From NCBI GenBank assembly GCA_046294265.1, contig JBKBKC010000018.1, positions 1 through 63,649 of the forward strand: DNA of 63,649 bases, read 5' to 3'. The position numbers and the translations under genes were made by a program. Each line of letters opens with the position of its first letter. The first letter of the stretch is position 1. Positions 18,501 to 25,931 of the stretch are shown piece by piece. This DNA is from JBKBKC01 sp046294265 (lineage in GTDB: Bacteria; Pseudomonadota; Alphaproteobacteria; Rhodobacterales; Rhodobacteraceae). The notes below the pieces were generated by a model that saw nothing but the letters and a program-made list of their open reading frames with translations, had not been told where the DNA came from and did not search any database.

Positions 18501-19000
18501 CCGCCCCGCCCCTGCCCACCCCGCCCATGCCCGACGCCTCCGCCGGGGCCGCCGACCCCGCCACCATCGCCACCGCCCTGTCCCTCGTCCCCGCGGCCAT
18601 GGCCCCGCAGGCGACACAGGACCTGCCCGGCCCCACGGGCGAGTCCAACCGGCTGTCGCTCTGGCCCCGCGCGCCGCTCCTCTGCCTCGGCCCCAGCCCG
18701 GCGCAGGCGCTGGCGCAGGCAGAGGCGGTGCGCCGCCTGGGCGGGCAGGCGATCGAGGCTGCGGGCCTGCCGTCCACGGCGCTCGCCACGCTGCAGGGCT
18801 TTTCCGGCGCGCTCTGGTGGGGCGACGCGGACACCGCGCGCGCCCATGCGCGCGCACTTGCCTCGCGCCCCGGCCCGATCCTGCCGCTGATCGGCGACCT
18901 GCCGGATGCGGGCCACGCGCTCCTCGAACGCCATGTCTGCATCGACACCACCGCGGCGGGCGGCAACGCGCAACTGCTGGCCGAGGTGGGCGAGGCCTGA
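15506..19000 (+). CDS. putA: Bifunctional proline dehydrogenase / glutamate semialdehyde dehydrogenase
   Basis: This 1164-residue enzyme oxidises proline to P5C with FAD, passing electrons to quinone, then P5C to glutamate with NAD. The FAD barrel (about residues 150-460) shows VRLVKGAYWDAEVKRAQ, FATHNAHT and RIYAPVGAHRDLLAYLVRRL. The dehydrogenase (about 540-990) shows CISPWNFPLAIFTGQIAAAL, FTGST and the nucleophile in SAGQRCSALR. A Pro-rich linker near residues 990-1010 leads to a C-terminal domain. No N-terminal DNA-binding domain is present. AGGAGA before the ATG at 15506 decides the start over one eight codons upstream. Confidence 0.97.
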   Translation: MPDDQSPDPRHTIAHAALADEARLVADLIAAAALEAPDRTAIVAQGADLVTRIRASAKPGLMEVFLAEYGLSTDEGIALMCLAEALLRVPDAETMDRLIEDKIAPSDWGRHLGRSASSLVNASTWALMLTGRVLDDREPGVVGHLKAAVKRLGEPVIRTAVARAMKEMGRNFVLGEDIAAAMKRATEQEGRGYTYSYDMLGEAARTEADARRYHLAYSRAIGAIAGAARGNDIRTNPGISVKLSALHPRYEAGQRDRVMAELVPRVAALAGLARAAGIGFNIDAEEADRLDLSCDVIAAVLADPSLGGWDGFGVVVQAYGRRAGAVIDWLHGLATRLDRRIMVRLVKGAYWDAEVKRAQVLGLSSFPVFTRKQATDASYLAMARKLLGMTDRIYPQFATHNAHTVASVLHIAGQMGRDATDYEFQRLHGMGERLHDIVMADHGTRCRIYAPVGAHRDLLAYLVRRLLENGANSSFVNQIVAEDVPPARVAACPLTALEGMADPVNRAILPGPALFPGRVNARGWDLTDAGDLAAIHAARTPYQKALWEARPRLAGPVAGGPRAEVANPATGTLTGHVIPATAPDVDTALRLAEPWAAAPPQRAEVLRRAADLYEAEAGQIFALLAREAGKTLPDAVSELREAVDFLRYYAQGAEALTPPARGIFTCISPWNFPLAIFTGQIAAALAAGNAVLAKPAEQTPLIATLAVDLLLRAGVPATALQSLPGEGATIGAALTSDPRIAGVAFTGSTDTAQAIRRAMAAHLAPTAPLIAETGGLNAMLVDSTALPEQAVRDVIASAFQSAGQRCSALRCLYLQEDIAETVTEMLTGAMADLSLGDPWPLATDIGPVIDAEAARDIRAYIEAARAEGRVIAERPTPLQGHFIGPTVLRVTDIKDMPREIFGPVLHIATFRARDLAQVITDVNATGYGLTFGLHTRIDDRVQAVVGAIRAGNIYVNRNQIGAVVGSQPFGGEGLSGTGPKAGGPHYLARFTRAPAPPLPAPPLPTPPMPDASAGAADPATIATALSLVPAAMAPQATQDLPGPTGESNRLSLWPRAPLLCLGPSPAQALAQAEAVRRLGGQAIEAAGLPSTALATLQGFSGALWWGDADTARAHARALASRPGPILPLIGDLPDAGHALLERHVCIDTTAAGGNAQLLAEVGEA

Positions 19001-19058
19001 TCCGGCAGACCTGACGCGTCAGACTTGACCCCGTGGCACGGATCGGAAAGGTTGCGCC

Positions 19059-19802
19059 ATGTTTCCGATCCGCGACCATAACCCCTCGGGGCGCACGCCT
19101 TACGTCACCTGGGCCCTGATCGCGATCAACATCGCGATCTTTCTGGGCTACTGGTTCACCCTGCCAGACGAGCGGTCGCTGGACCGGTTCTTCGTCACCT
19201 GGGGCCTCGTGCCGCGGCAGGTGATGGCGGGGCATGCCTTGGACGGCTTTGTCACCTCAATGTTCCTGCACGGCGGCTGGATGCACCTTGCAGGCAACAT
19301 GCTCTTTTTGTGGATCTTCGGCGACAATATCGAGGATGAGCTTGGCCACCTGCGGTTCCTCGGCTTTTACCTGGTCGCAGGCATCGGCGCGGCACTGGCG
19401 CAGGTGCTGGCAGACCCCGGATCGCCCATTCCGATGGTGGGGGCCTCGGGGGCCATCGCGGGTGTTCTGGGGGCCTACCTGCTGATGTTCCCCCGGGCCA
19501 GGGTCGATGTCCTCATCATCATCGTGATCTTCTTCCGCATCTTTCCGATCCCGGCCTGGATCGTGCTGGGCCTCTGGCTCGGCCTGCAATTGCTGGGAGG
19601 CTGGAACACCCCCTCGGACGAGGGCGGCGTGGCCTACTGGGCGCACGCAGGCGGGTTCGTGGCGGGCATGGCGCTGATGCTGCCGGTCTGGATCGCGCGC
19701 GGCGGCCCGGCCTTCTGGTCGCGCACCCATGGCACGCCCCCGCATCCCGAGGGGACCTATACCCTCACCAAATCCCGCATCCCCACCGTTCCCCGGCGCT
19801 GA
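19059..19802 (+). CDS. Rhomboid-family intramembrane serine protease
   Basis: This 247-residue protein has six to seven membrane helices and the rhomboid active site: HGGWMHLAGNMLFLW (loop 1 and helix 2), the serine in GASGAIAGVLGAYL, and the histidine in AHAGGFVAGMAL. It cleaves membrane proteins within the bilayer; the substrate is unknown. It begins 58 bases after putA on the same strand, followed by a strong two-way hairpin. Confidence 0.92.
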   Translation: MFPIRDHNPSGRTPYVTWALIAINIAIFLGYWFTLPDERSLDRFFVTWGLVPRQVMAGHALDGFVTSMFLHGGWMHLAGNMLFLWIFGDNIEDELGHLRFLGFYLVAGIGAALAQVLADPGSPIPMVGASGAIAGVLGAYLLMFPRARVDVLIIIVIFFRIFPIPAWIVLGLWLGLQLLGGWNTPSDEGGVAYWAHAGGFVAGMALMLPVWIARGGPAFWSRTHGTPPHPEGTYTLTKSRIPTVPRR

Positions 19803-19811
19803 CGCGCCGTT

Positions 19812-19882
19812 CTCTTCTTTGTCCAAATACCCATGCGACGGTCCGGGTGGAGCCGCCGCATGGGTATTTAAGCAAAGAAGAG
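19812..19882. terminator. Bidirectional hairpin terminator between rhomboid gene and metF
   Basis: A long near-perfect inverted repeat: TCTCTTCTTTG with AAATACCCATGCG on the left and CGCATGGGTATTT with CAAAGAAGAGGA on the right, around a 10-base loop. T-rich and A-rich outer arms serve both the forward rhomboid gene and the reverse metF gene, which converge here. Confidence 0.8.
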
Positions 19883-19884
19883 GA

Positions 19885-20754
19885 TCAGGCCACCTTTTCC
19901 AGCGCCAGCTTCGGCACGATCCCCAGTGCATGACATACCTCGCGCGTCAGATGCGGCCGGTTCAGCGTGTAGAAATGCAGGTTCTCCACACCCTCGCCCA
20001 GCAGCCGGTCACAGAGCGTGGTGCATTGCGTCAGCGCCAGCAACTCCTCGCGCCCGTCGCGCGCGGCCGTGGCAAAGGCCTCGTCCAGGCGCGCGGGCAC
20101 CTTGGTTCCACAGCGCGCGGCAAACCGCTTGGCCCCCTCCCAGGACTGGATCGGCAGGATGCCCGGAATGATCGGCGCGGTGATCCCCTCCTTGGCGCAG
20201 AGGTCGCGGAAGCGCAGGAACGTCTCGGCCTCAAAGAAGAACTGCGTGATGGCACTCGTGGCGCCCGCCTCCAGCTTGGCCTTCAGCCAGCGCACATCGG
20301 CGAGGGTGTCGGCCGCATCGGGGTGCGGCTCGGGGTAGGCGCCCACGCGCAGCGTGAATTTGCCCGTGGCCGCCAGCGCCTCCACCAATTCCACGCTGCT
20401 GACGAACCCCTCGGGATGCGGCACGAAGCGCGCCGCCCCCTTGGGCGCATCACCCCGCAGCGCCACGATCTCGCGCACGCCGGCCTCGGCGTAGGCGGCG
20501 GCGATCTCCATCGTCTCGGCCCGCGTGGCATCCACGCAGGTCAGATGCGCCGCCACGCGCACCCCATAGTTCCGCCCGATCGTGGTCACCGCCTCATGCG
20601 TCAGCTTGCGCGTCGTCCCGCCCGCCCCATAGGTGACCGAGACAAAGGCCGGGTCCAGCGGCGCCAGCATCTGCACCGTCTCCCACAGCCGGAACGACGC
20701 ATCCAGCGTCTGCGGCGGGAAGAACTCGAAACTGATGGTCGGTGTGCGGGTCAT
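19885..20754 (-). CDS. metF: Methylenetetrahydrofolate reductase
   Basis: This 289-residue FAD enzyme reduces 5,10-methylene-THF to 5-methyl-THF for methionine synthesis. Family features are FEFFPPQT near the start (catalytic Glu), FVSVTYGAGGTTR, VAHLTCVDATR, IVALRGDAPKGA and ITQFFFEAETFLRF. The length matches bacterial MetF. It is divergent from a MetR-like activator with 89 bases between them, the usual arrangement. Confidence 0.96.
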   Translation of the reverse strand: MTRTPTISFEFFPPQTLDASFRLWETVQMLAPLDPAFVSVTYGAGGTTRKLTHEAVTTIGRNYGVRVAAHLTCVDATRAETMEIAAAYAEAGVREIVALRGDAPKGAARFVPHPEGFVSSVELVEALAATGKFTLRVGAYPEPHPDAADTLADVRWLKAKLEAGATSAITQFFFEAETFLRFRDLCAKEGITAPIIPGILPIQSWEGAKRFAARCGTKVPARLDEAFATAARDGREELLALTQCTTLCDRLLGEGVENLHFYTLNRPHLTREVCHALGIVPKLALEKVA

Positions 20755-20796
20755 CGGACGCTCCTTCGTTGCCCTCTTGTCGCCGATCCCCCAGCG

Positions 20797-20809
20797 TGAG
20801 ACAAATTCA
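20797..20809. promoter_or_regulatory. Candidate MetR box between metF and metR
   Basis: TGAGACAAATTCA differs at one position from the E. coli MetR consensus TGAA-NN-W-NN-TTCA. It lies 43 bases upstream of metF and 35 bases upstream of metR, where the activator would control both genes. Confidence 0.5.
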
Positions 20810-20843
20810 TAATCCTCATCATCATCATGAAGCCCGCCACATC

Positions 20844-21746
20844 ATGCATATCGAATTCCGCCACCTCCGCACCATCCGCGCGATCCACCAGGCGGGCGGC
20901 CTTGCCCGCGCGGCCGAGGTGCTGAACACCACGCAATCCGCCCTCTCGCACCAGGTCAAGGGGATCGAAGACCAGGCGGGGGTCGACCTGTTCGTGCGCC
21001 GCTCCAAACCCCTGCGCCTCTCCGCGGCGGGCCTTCGGATGCTGCGCCTGGCCGAGCGCATCCTGCCCGAGATCGAGGCGCTGGAGGATGAATTCCGCGG
21101 CCTCAGGTCCGGCAAGTCGGGCCGCCTGCACATCGCCATCGAATGCCACGCCTGTTTCGACTGGCTGTTCCCGGTGCTGGCAGAATTCCGCCGCGCCTGG
21201 CCCGAGGTCGATGTGGACATCCGCGCGGGCCTCGCCTTCGAGGCGCTGCCCGCACTGGCGCGCGAAGAGGTCGATCTGGTGATCTCCTCCGATCCGGTCA
21301 CGCTGCCGGGCATCACCTTCCACCCGCTTTTCGACTATGAGCCGCGCTTCGTCGCCGCCGCCGCCAACCCTCTGGCGCAAAAGCCCGAAATCGCCGCCGA
21401 GGATTTCCGCGACCAGACCCTCATCACCTATCCCGTGGCCCGCGACAGGCTCGATGTCTTCACCGAACTCCTCACCCCCGCCCGCATCGAGCCCCGCGCC
21501 ACGCGCCAGGTCGAACTTACCGCCGTGATCCTGATGCTGGTGGGCTCGGACCGCGGCGTCGCTGTCCTGCCCGACTGGGTGCTGCGCGAGGTGACGTCGA
21601 ACGCCGATTATGTCACCCGCCCGCTGGCGGGCCGCCCGGTGAAACGCCTTTACGCCGCCACCCGCACCGAGGATGCCGGCCGCGCCTATATGGCGCATGT
21701 CCTGCGCCTCGGGCGCAGCGAGCCGGTGAAATTGCAACGCGCCTGA
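20844..21746 (+). CDS. metR: LysR-family transcriptional regulator, MetR-like
   Basis: This 300-residue protein has the LysR winged helix (FRHLRTIRAIHQAGGLARAA, NTTQSALSHQVKGIE) and a periplasmic-binding-like effector domain from about residue 90 (LHIAIECHACFDWLFPVL). The ECHACFDWL motif is typical of MetR, which senses homocysteine. It is divergent from metF. I start at the ATG at 20844; a longer frame adds His-rich sequence with no match. Confidence 0.88.
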   Translation: MHIEFRHLRTIRAIHQAGGLARAAEVLNTTQSALSHQVKGIEDQAGVDLFVRRSKPLRLSAAGLRMLRLAERILPEIEALEDEFRGLRSGKSGRLHIAIECHACFDWLFPVLAEFRRAWPEVDVDIRAGLAFEALPALAREEVDLVISSDPVTLPGITFHPLFDYEPRFVAAAANPLAQKPEIAAEDFRDQTLITYPVARDRLDVFTELLTPARIEPRATRQVELTAVILMLVGSDRGVAVLPDWVLREVTSNADYVTRPLAGRPVKRLYAATRTEDAGRAYMAHVLRLGRSEPVKLQRA

Positions 21747-21960
21747 CCTTCCGTCTTCTCCTTGACGAAATACCCCGGGGGAGCGCCGCAAGGCGCGGGG
21801 GCAGCGCCCCCATGGCCCCGCGCGCCACGACGCACGGCGCGCGCTGGGGGGTCCAAGGGGGCGCATGCGCCCCCTTGCCTGGTCGCAAATGCGCGACGCC
21901 GCCGCGGCACTGTGTCAGGATGCCCCGGATGGGCGCTGGCCGCGCCCGAACCGGTGCCCG

Positions 21961-22659
21961 ATGCGCTGCCTGCCGCTCGCCCTCGCCCTCCTCCTGATCC
22001 TCGCCCCCCCGGCGCGGGCCTGCCGTCTGGCACTGGCGCTGGCGATGGATGTCTCGCTTTCGGTGGACGACCGCGATTATGCCATCCAGCAACAGGGCCT
22101 CATCGCCGCCCTGCAGGACGCGGAGGTTCGCGCCGCCTTCCTGCGCGGCGATCCGGCGGCACTCGCCGTCTATGAATGGTCCGGCATCGCGCATCAGCAG
22201 GTCGTGCAGGACTGGGTCATGGTCACCGGGCCGCAGGTGCTCGACCGCATCGCGGCCCGCGTTGCCGCGCACAGGCGGCCCTCCTTCGGGCTGGCCACGG
22301 CGCTTGGCACGGCCCTCGATTTCGGGCGCAAACTTCTGGAGCGTGCGCCCGCCTGCGGCGCGCAAGTCATCGACGTTTCGGGCGACGGGCGCAACAATCA
22401 GGGCCCCGACCCCTGGCATGTCTATGCGCAGGGCGGATGGGACGGCATCATCGTCAACGCCCTCGTCATCTCGGCGCATGAGATGTCGCTGGAGGCCTAT
22501 ATGCGGCGCGAGGTGATTCGCGGCCCCGGCGCCTTTGTCGAACATGTTCCGCAGCACAGCGATTTCCCGCCCGCCATCCGACGCAAGCTGATCCGCGAAC
22601 TGACAGAAGCGGTGTTCGGCGGCCTGGGCCCCCTCCCGACGCCACATCGCCACCCCTGA
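21961..22659 (+). CDS. DUF1194 secreted protein (von Willebrand A-like)
   Basis: This 232-residue protein has a signal peptide (MRCLPLALALLLILAPPARA) and the DUF1194 core: LALAMDVSLSVDDRDY (MIDAS-like DxSxS), QQGLIAALQD, VIDVSGDGRNN and VIVNALVI-type sequence. The fold resembles von Willebrand A domains that bind metal and partner proteins. It likely acts in the periplasm. No functional partner is apparent nearby. The preceding 214 bases hold an inverted repeat rich in GC (about 21770-21825) but no gene. Confidence 0.85.
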   Translation: MRCLPLALALLLILAPPARACRLALALAMDVSLSVDDRDYAIQQQGLIAALQDAEVRAAFLRGDPAALAVYEWSGIAHQQVVQDWVMVTGPQVLDRIAARVAAHRRPSFGLATALGTALDFGRKLLERAPACGAQVIDVSGDGRNNQGPDPWHVYAQGGWDGIIVNALVISAHEMSLEAYMRREVIRGPGAFVEHVPQHSDFPPAIRRKLIRELTEAVFGGLGPLPTPHRHP

Positions 22660-22682
22660 TCGCGCAACGCACGGCGCCAGGC

Positions 22683-23558
22683 TCAGCCCGGCTGGCGCGA
22701 TGTCTCTCTCCCGTCGCGGCCGGCGCGGCCGTCGGGCAGGCTGATCCGCGCGACCTGCTCGGCGATGGGATCGACCGACAGCGGATGCAACTCGGTCCGG
22801 TGCGATGCGGGATCACCGATGTCCTGCCAGCGGCCACCCTTGTAGATCTCCAGCGCCGGAAATCCGGCCTTGTAGCCCATCTTGCGGCTGCCGGGCACCC
22901 AATAGCCCAGATAGACATAGGCCAGACCCGCCTCGCGCGCGATGTCCACATGGTCAAGGATCAGATGCGTGCCCAGGCTGCGCGCCGTCATCTCGGGGTC
23001 ATAGAACGAATAGACCATGCTCAGCCCGTCGTCGAACACATCCGTCAGGCAGACGGCGGACAGCGGCCGCCCCGTCACGCCCCCAGCCTCGCCCGGCGCG
23101 GCCGCGCGGGTGTATTCGATCACGCGGCTGCGGATTGGCGTCTCCTCGATCATCGCGGCGAATTCGAAGATGTCCATGTCGGCCATCCCGCCCGTCGCAT
23201 GGCGCGCGTCCAGATAGCGGCGGAACAGCGCGAACTGGTCCTCGGTGGCCCAGGGGCTGGTCGCGTTGCGGCGCAGGTCGGCATTGCGGCGCAGGATGCG
23301 GCGCTGCGTGCGGGTGGGCGCGAAATCGGCCACCCGGATGCGCGCCGACAGGCACGCCGAACATTCCGCGCAGGACGGGCGATACAGCACGTTCTGGCTG
23401 CGCCGAAAGCCCTGTTTCGACAGCGTGTCGTTCAGCTTTTGCGCATGTTCGCCCTGCAGCGCCGTGAACAGCTTACGCTCCATCCGCCCGTCCAGATAGG
23501 GACAGGGCTGCGGGGCCGTCACATAGAACTGGGGAGCAAGCGGAAGGGTATGGCGCAT
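22683..23558 (-). CDS. bpt: Aspartate/glutamate leucyltransferase (N-end rule)
   Basis: This 291-residue protein belongs to the Ate1/Bpt family. It shows FYVTAPQPCPYLDGRMERKL at the N-terminus, CAECSACLSARIRVADF, and the C-terminal GYWVPGSRKMGYKAGF with LEIYKGGRW, typical of bacterial Bpt, which moves leucine from Leu-tRNA onto N-terminal Asp or Glu and marks proteins for ClpAP. The length matches the family. Confidence 0.93.
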   Translation of the reverse strand: MRHTLPLAPQFYVTAPQPCPYLDGRMERKLFTALQGEHAQKLNDTLSKQGFRRSQNVLYRPSCAECSACLSARIRVADFAPTRTQRRILRRNADLRRNATSPWATEDQFALFRRYLDARHATGGMADMDIFEFAAMIEETPIRSRVIEYTRAAAPGEAGGVTGRPLSAVCLTDVFDDGLSMVYSFYDPEMTARSLGTHLILDHVDIAREAGLAYVYLGYWVPGSRKMGYKAGFPALEIYKGGRWQDIGDPASHRTELHPLSVDPIAEQVARISLPDGRAGRDGRETSRQPG

Positions 23559-23637
23559 CGCGAGGTGTGACCGGGCAAAATCTGAACCCCGAGCCTAGCA
23601 AGCGGCGCGCCGCTCGCCTAGGGGGTGCGTGTGCCCG

Positions 23638-24090
23638 TCAGACACGGCCCGGGCGGTTTATGGCCACGGTGCCCAATATCATGTCGCTCAGCCCCTGGCC
23701 GCGCGCCGAGGTGGCCATCAGCACGACCGACACGATCTGGCAGGGAAACACCGCCCAGGACACGACATACCCCGCCGTATGCAAAAAGGCCGTGCCCGCA
23801 TCCAGCGGTTGGCCATCCGCCCCGCGAAACACGATCCCCGCCAGCGCCATTCCCGGTGTGGCCGACTGGCTGGCCAGAAAGCCCCAGCGATAGATCGTGT
23901 TCACAAGCGCATAGAGGATGGGCAGGAAGAACAGGCCCACAAAGGCGGTGAACGGCACGATCATCGCCGTCAGCACCGCCGTCAGGATGGTGTCGGTGAG
24001 CCAGGCAAAGCCGCGCTTGGCGGCGGTGCCGTCGTAAAAGGCCGCATGGCGGTCGGGATCGGGCAGTTGGGCGGCTTGGGGGGGCATCAT
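23638..24090 (-). CDS. RDD-family membrane protein
   Basis: This 150-residue protein begins with the RDD signature (AAFYDGTAAKRGFAWLTDTI) and has three hydrophobic helices, with PGMALAGIVFRGADGQPLDA between the second and third. RDD proteins are inner membrane proteins of mostly unknown role. It lies 62 bases after the DUF2852 gene on the same strand. Confidence 0.85.
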   Translation of the reverse strand: MMPPQAAQLPDPDRHAAFYDGTAAKRGFAWLTDTILTAVLTAMIVPFTAFVGLFFLPILYALVNTIYRWGFLASQSATPGMALAGIVFRGADGQPLDAGTAFLHTAGYVVSWAVFPCQIVSVVLMATSARGQGLSDMILGTVAINRPGRV

Positions 24091-24152
24091 CGCGGTCCTC
24101 AGGACAGGGTGCCCCCCGGCGCGAACCGGGGGGCAGGGGGGATCGGGGATGG

Positions 24153-24617
24153 TCAGTACCCGGCGGCCGGGCTTGCGTCGCGCGGTTCGGATGCCCGGTC
24201 AGGGGCGCGGTCGGGGGCGGCGGCGGTGCGGGCGCGGTCCTCCATGAACTGGTCGAACTCGGTCTTGTCCTTGGCATCGCGCAGGCGCTGCAGGAAGGCC
24301 TCGAATGCCTCCTGCTCGTCCTGCAGGCGGCGCAGGGTTTCGGCCTTGTAGGCGTCGAAGGCCGTATTGCCCGAGGAGCGGTGATTGCCCCGGAAGGCCA
24401 TGGCATCATGGCGGCGGCTGCCGCAGGACCCTTTGAACATGCGTTTGCTCCAGATCATGTAGGCCAGGAGGGCAAGGCCCACCGGCCAGAAGAAGATGAA
24501 CCCGAGGACCATCGCGATGATCCAGGCCGGGCGGCCACGGTCATCCAGCCAGCCCTCGGCGCGGCGGAACCACCCGGCAATGCCGCCGGACGGGGAGGGG
24601 GTATAGGTGTCATGCAT
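24153..24617 (-). CDS. DUF2852 membrane protein
   Basis: This 154-residue protein has one strong membrane segment (WIIAMVLGFIFFWPVGLALL) followed by a charged coiled-coil-like region (AYKAETLRRLQDEQEAFEAF), which is the DUF2852 layout in Rhodobacteraceae. Function is unknown. It is probably cotranscribed with the RDD protein. Confidence 0.8.
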   Translation of the reverse strand: MHDTYTPSPSGGIAGWFRRAEGWLDDRGRPAWIIAMVLGFIFFWPVGLALLAYMIWSKRMFKGSCGSRRHDAMAFRGNHRSSGNTAFDAYKAETLRRLQDEQEAFEAFLQRLRDAKDKTEFDQFMEDRARTAAAPDRAPDRASEPRDASPAAGY

Positions 24618-24779
24618 CGGCGGTTCTCCGGTTCGGGGTGAATGTTTATGGGCTTCACATCACCCAGATCGGCATTTTCGCCCGCCGCGTCAAGAGGCAT
24701 GTTAAAGATTTTTACATCGGCTTGGGATCGCGCCTCAGGGTCGCCATCGACCTCGCCCCGCACTGCCGCCAAACGCAAC

Positions 24780-24799
24780 AGGCCCCCGCGGGGGGGCCT
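24780..24799 (-). terminator. GC-rich hairpin after the Cys-rich gene
   Basis: GGCCCCC and GGGGGGGCC form a tight stem 25 bases past the stop of the 41-residue gene. A weak T-rich stretch follows on the minus strand, so termination is plausible but not certain. Confidence 0.45.
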
Positions 24800-24823
24800 G
24801 CCACAAAATCACAGCGCTGCGGA

Positions 24824-24949
24824 TCAATCGTCGCAGCAGTGCATCGGGTCTTCGCAACAGGGCTCGCCGTCCATGCAACAGGCGGCGGCATATGCCATTC
24901 CGGTTAGTGCCAGAAAGGCCACAAGGGTCGTCGTCATCAGCATTTTCAT
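24824..24949 (-). CDS. Short Cys-rich secreted protein (41 residues)
   Basis: A 42-codon frame starts at an ATG preceded by GGAGAG. The product has a signal peptide (MKMLMTTTLVAFLALTGMAYA) and a mature part of about 20 residues with three CC pairs: ACCMDGEPCCEDPMHCCDD. Paired cysteines with Asp, Met and His suggest binding of a soft metal such as copper or mercury in the periplasm, but this is inference. It lies 28 bases downstream of another Cys-rich secreted protein, so the two look like one operon. Good ribosome site, signal peptide and non-random composition support a real gene. Confidence 0.72.
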   Translation of the reverse strand: MKMLMTTTLVAFLALTGMAYAAACCMDGEPCCEDPMHCCDD

Positions 24950-24977
24950 CAGTCTCTCCAACGTGAATGTCTGCGTG

Positions 24978-25331
24978 TCAGGTGCCGTTCAGTCGCTCGG
25001 ATCGCGGCGGGGGCACCGGAGGCGGCGGTGCATGGTCCGGATGGACCAGGATGGCGAAGGATAAAGGCAGGGCGTGCGGGGCGCCCGGGACTCTGGTCCG
25101 CTCGACCGGCAGGGCGGAGGGCAGACAGAACGCACAGCATCCGGCGGCCATGCTGTCGCAGCAGGGCATGTCAGGGCAGGGCGCCGTGTGCGCGAACGCG
25201 GGTGCCCGCGCTGCTTGCAACGGCACAGGGGGCAGCGCGACCGCAAGCGACAGCACCAAAAGTGCCACGATCCCCCTGATCCAGGAGGCAAGCCAGCGCG
25301 CATGAGGCGGATCTCCGGGGATCATGGCCAA
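24978..25331 (-). CDS. Cys-rich secreted or membrane-anchored protein
   Basis: This protein of up to 117 residues has a hydrophobic N-terminal segment (GIVALLVLSLAVALPPVPLQA) and a Cys cluster CPDMPCCDSMAAGCCAFC, then a Pro-rich tail. The Met/Cys mix resembles small periplasmic copper-associated proteins (DUF2946-like), which I cannot confirm. The start is uncertain because no clear ribosome site precedes the ATG at 25331. It is upstream of the 41-residue Cys-rich gene and probably in the same transcript. Confidence 0.55.
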   Translation of the reverse strand: MAMIPGDPPHARWLASWIRGIVALLVLSLAVALPPVPLQAARAPAFAHTAPCPDMPCCDSMAAGCCAFCLPSALPVERTRVPGAPHALPLSFAILVHPDHAPPPPVPPPRSERLNGT

Positions 25332-25356
25332 AGGGGCCGGCCAAGACCCGCGATTG

Positions 25357-25845
25357 TCAACTCACGTCCCCGTCACGCGCCCCGCAAAACGCCGCCAGTT
25401 GCGCGCCAGCGAGGTCGCGCAAACGGTGAGGTGAGACCCCGAAGATATGGCGCGGAGTGCCTGCCGCGGCCCAGACCAACGGGAATTCCATCAGCCGCGG
25501 GTCCATCCAGACGGGCAGGGGTGTCAGATGGCCAATCGGTGCCACGCCCCCGATCGCAAATCCCGTGACCCGCCGCACAAGATCCGCATCGGCCCGCCCC
25601 AGCGCCTGACCGGCCAGCCCCGAGGCTGCGGCGGGGTCCACCCGGTTGCCCCCCGCCGTCAGGAACAGGAACACCCCCCCATCCCCCCCCGCGAACAGGA
25701 TCGACTTCACGATCTGGTCCAGCGCGCAGCCCGCCGCCGCCGCCGCCTGTTCGGCGGTGCGCGTCTCGGAGGGCATTTCCAGCGTCTCCACCGCCTCCCC
25801 CGCGGCAGCCAGCGCCGCGCGCACCCGCTCCAGACTTCGGCTCAT
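25357..25845 (-). CDS. YbaK/EbsC-family aminoacyl-tRNA deacylase
   Basis: This 162-residue protein has the YbaK/ProX fold: ALDQIVKSILFAGGDGGVFL (conserved Lys), LTAGGNRVD, FAIGGVAPIGH and a C-terminal GTPRHIFGVS. Relatives hydrolyse mischarged tRNAs such as Cys- or Ala-tRNA(Pro). The ATG at 25845 follows GGGAGGG, which fixes the start. It is divergent from glnE. Confidence 0.9.
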   Translation of the reverse strand: MSRSLERVRAALAAAGEAVETLEMPSETRTAEQAAAAAGCALDQIVKSILFAGGDGGVFLFLTAGGNRVDPAAASGLAGQALGRADADLVRRVTGFAIGGVAPIGHLTPLPVWMDPRLMEFPLVWAAAGTPRHIFGVSPHRLRDLAGAQLAAFCGARDGDVS

Positions 25846-25931
25846 CCTGTCCCTCCCCTGCGCCGCCGCCCATAGCCTGCCCCCGGCGCCACACGGTTGC
25901 AACCCGCCGGACCTGCCGCCATGGTGCGGCC

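Noticed and set aside
14951..18973. A 1340-codon reverse frame spanning putA and the Lrp-type gene
   Set aside because: Only the last 150 codons (from 15403) match a protein family; the rest is Gly/Arg/His-rich antisense of putA, typical of GC-rich DNA.
20755..20843. SAM riboswitch before metF
   Set aside because: Only 89 bases between divergent starts and no riboswitch fold visible; a MetR site explains regulation better.
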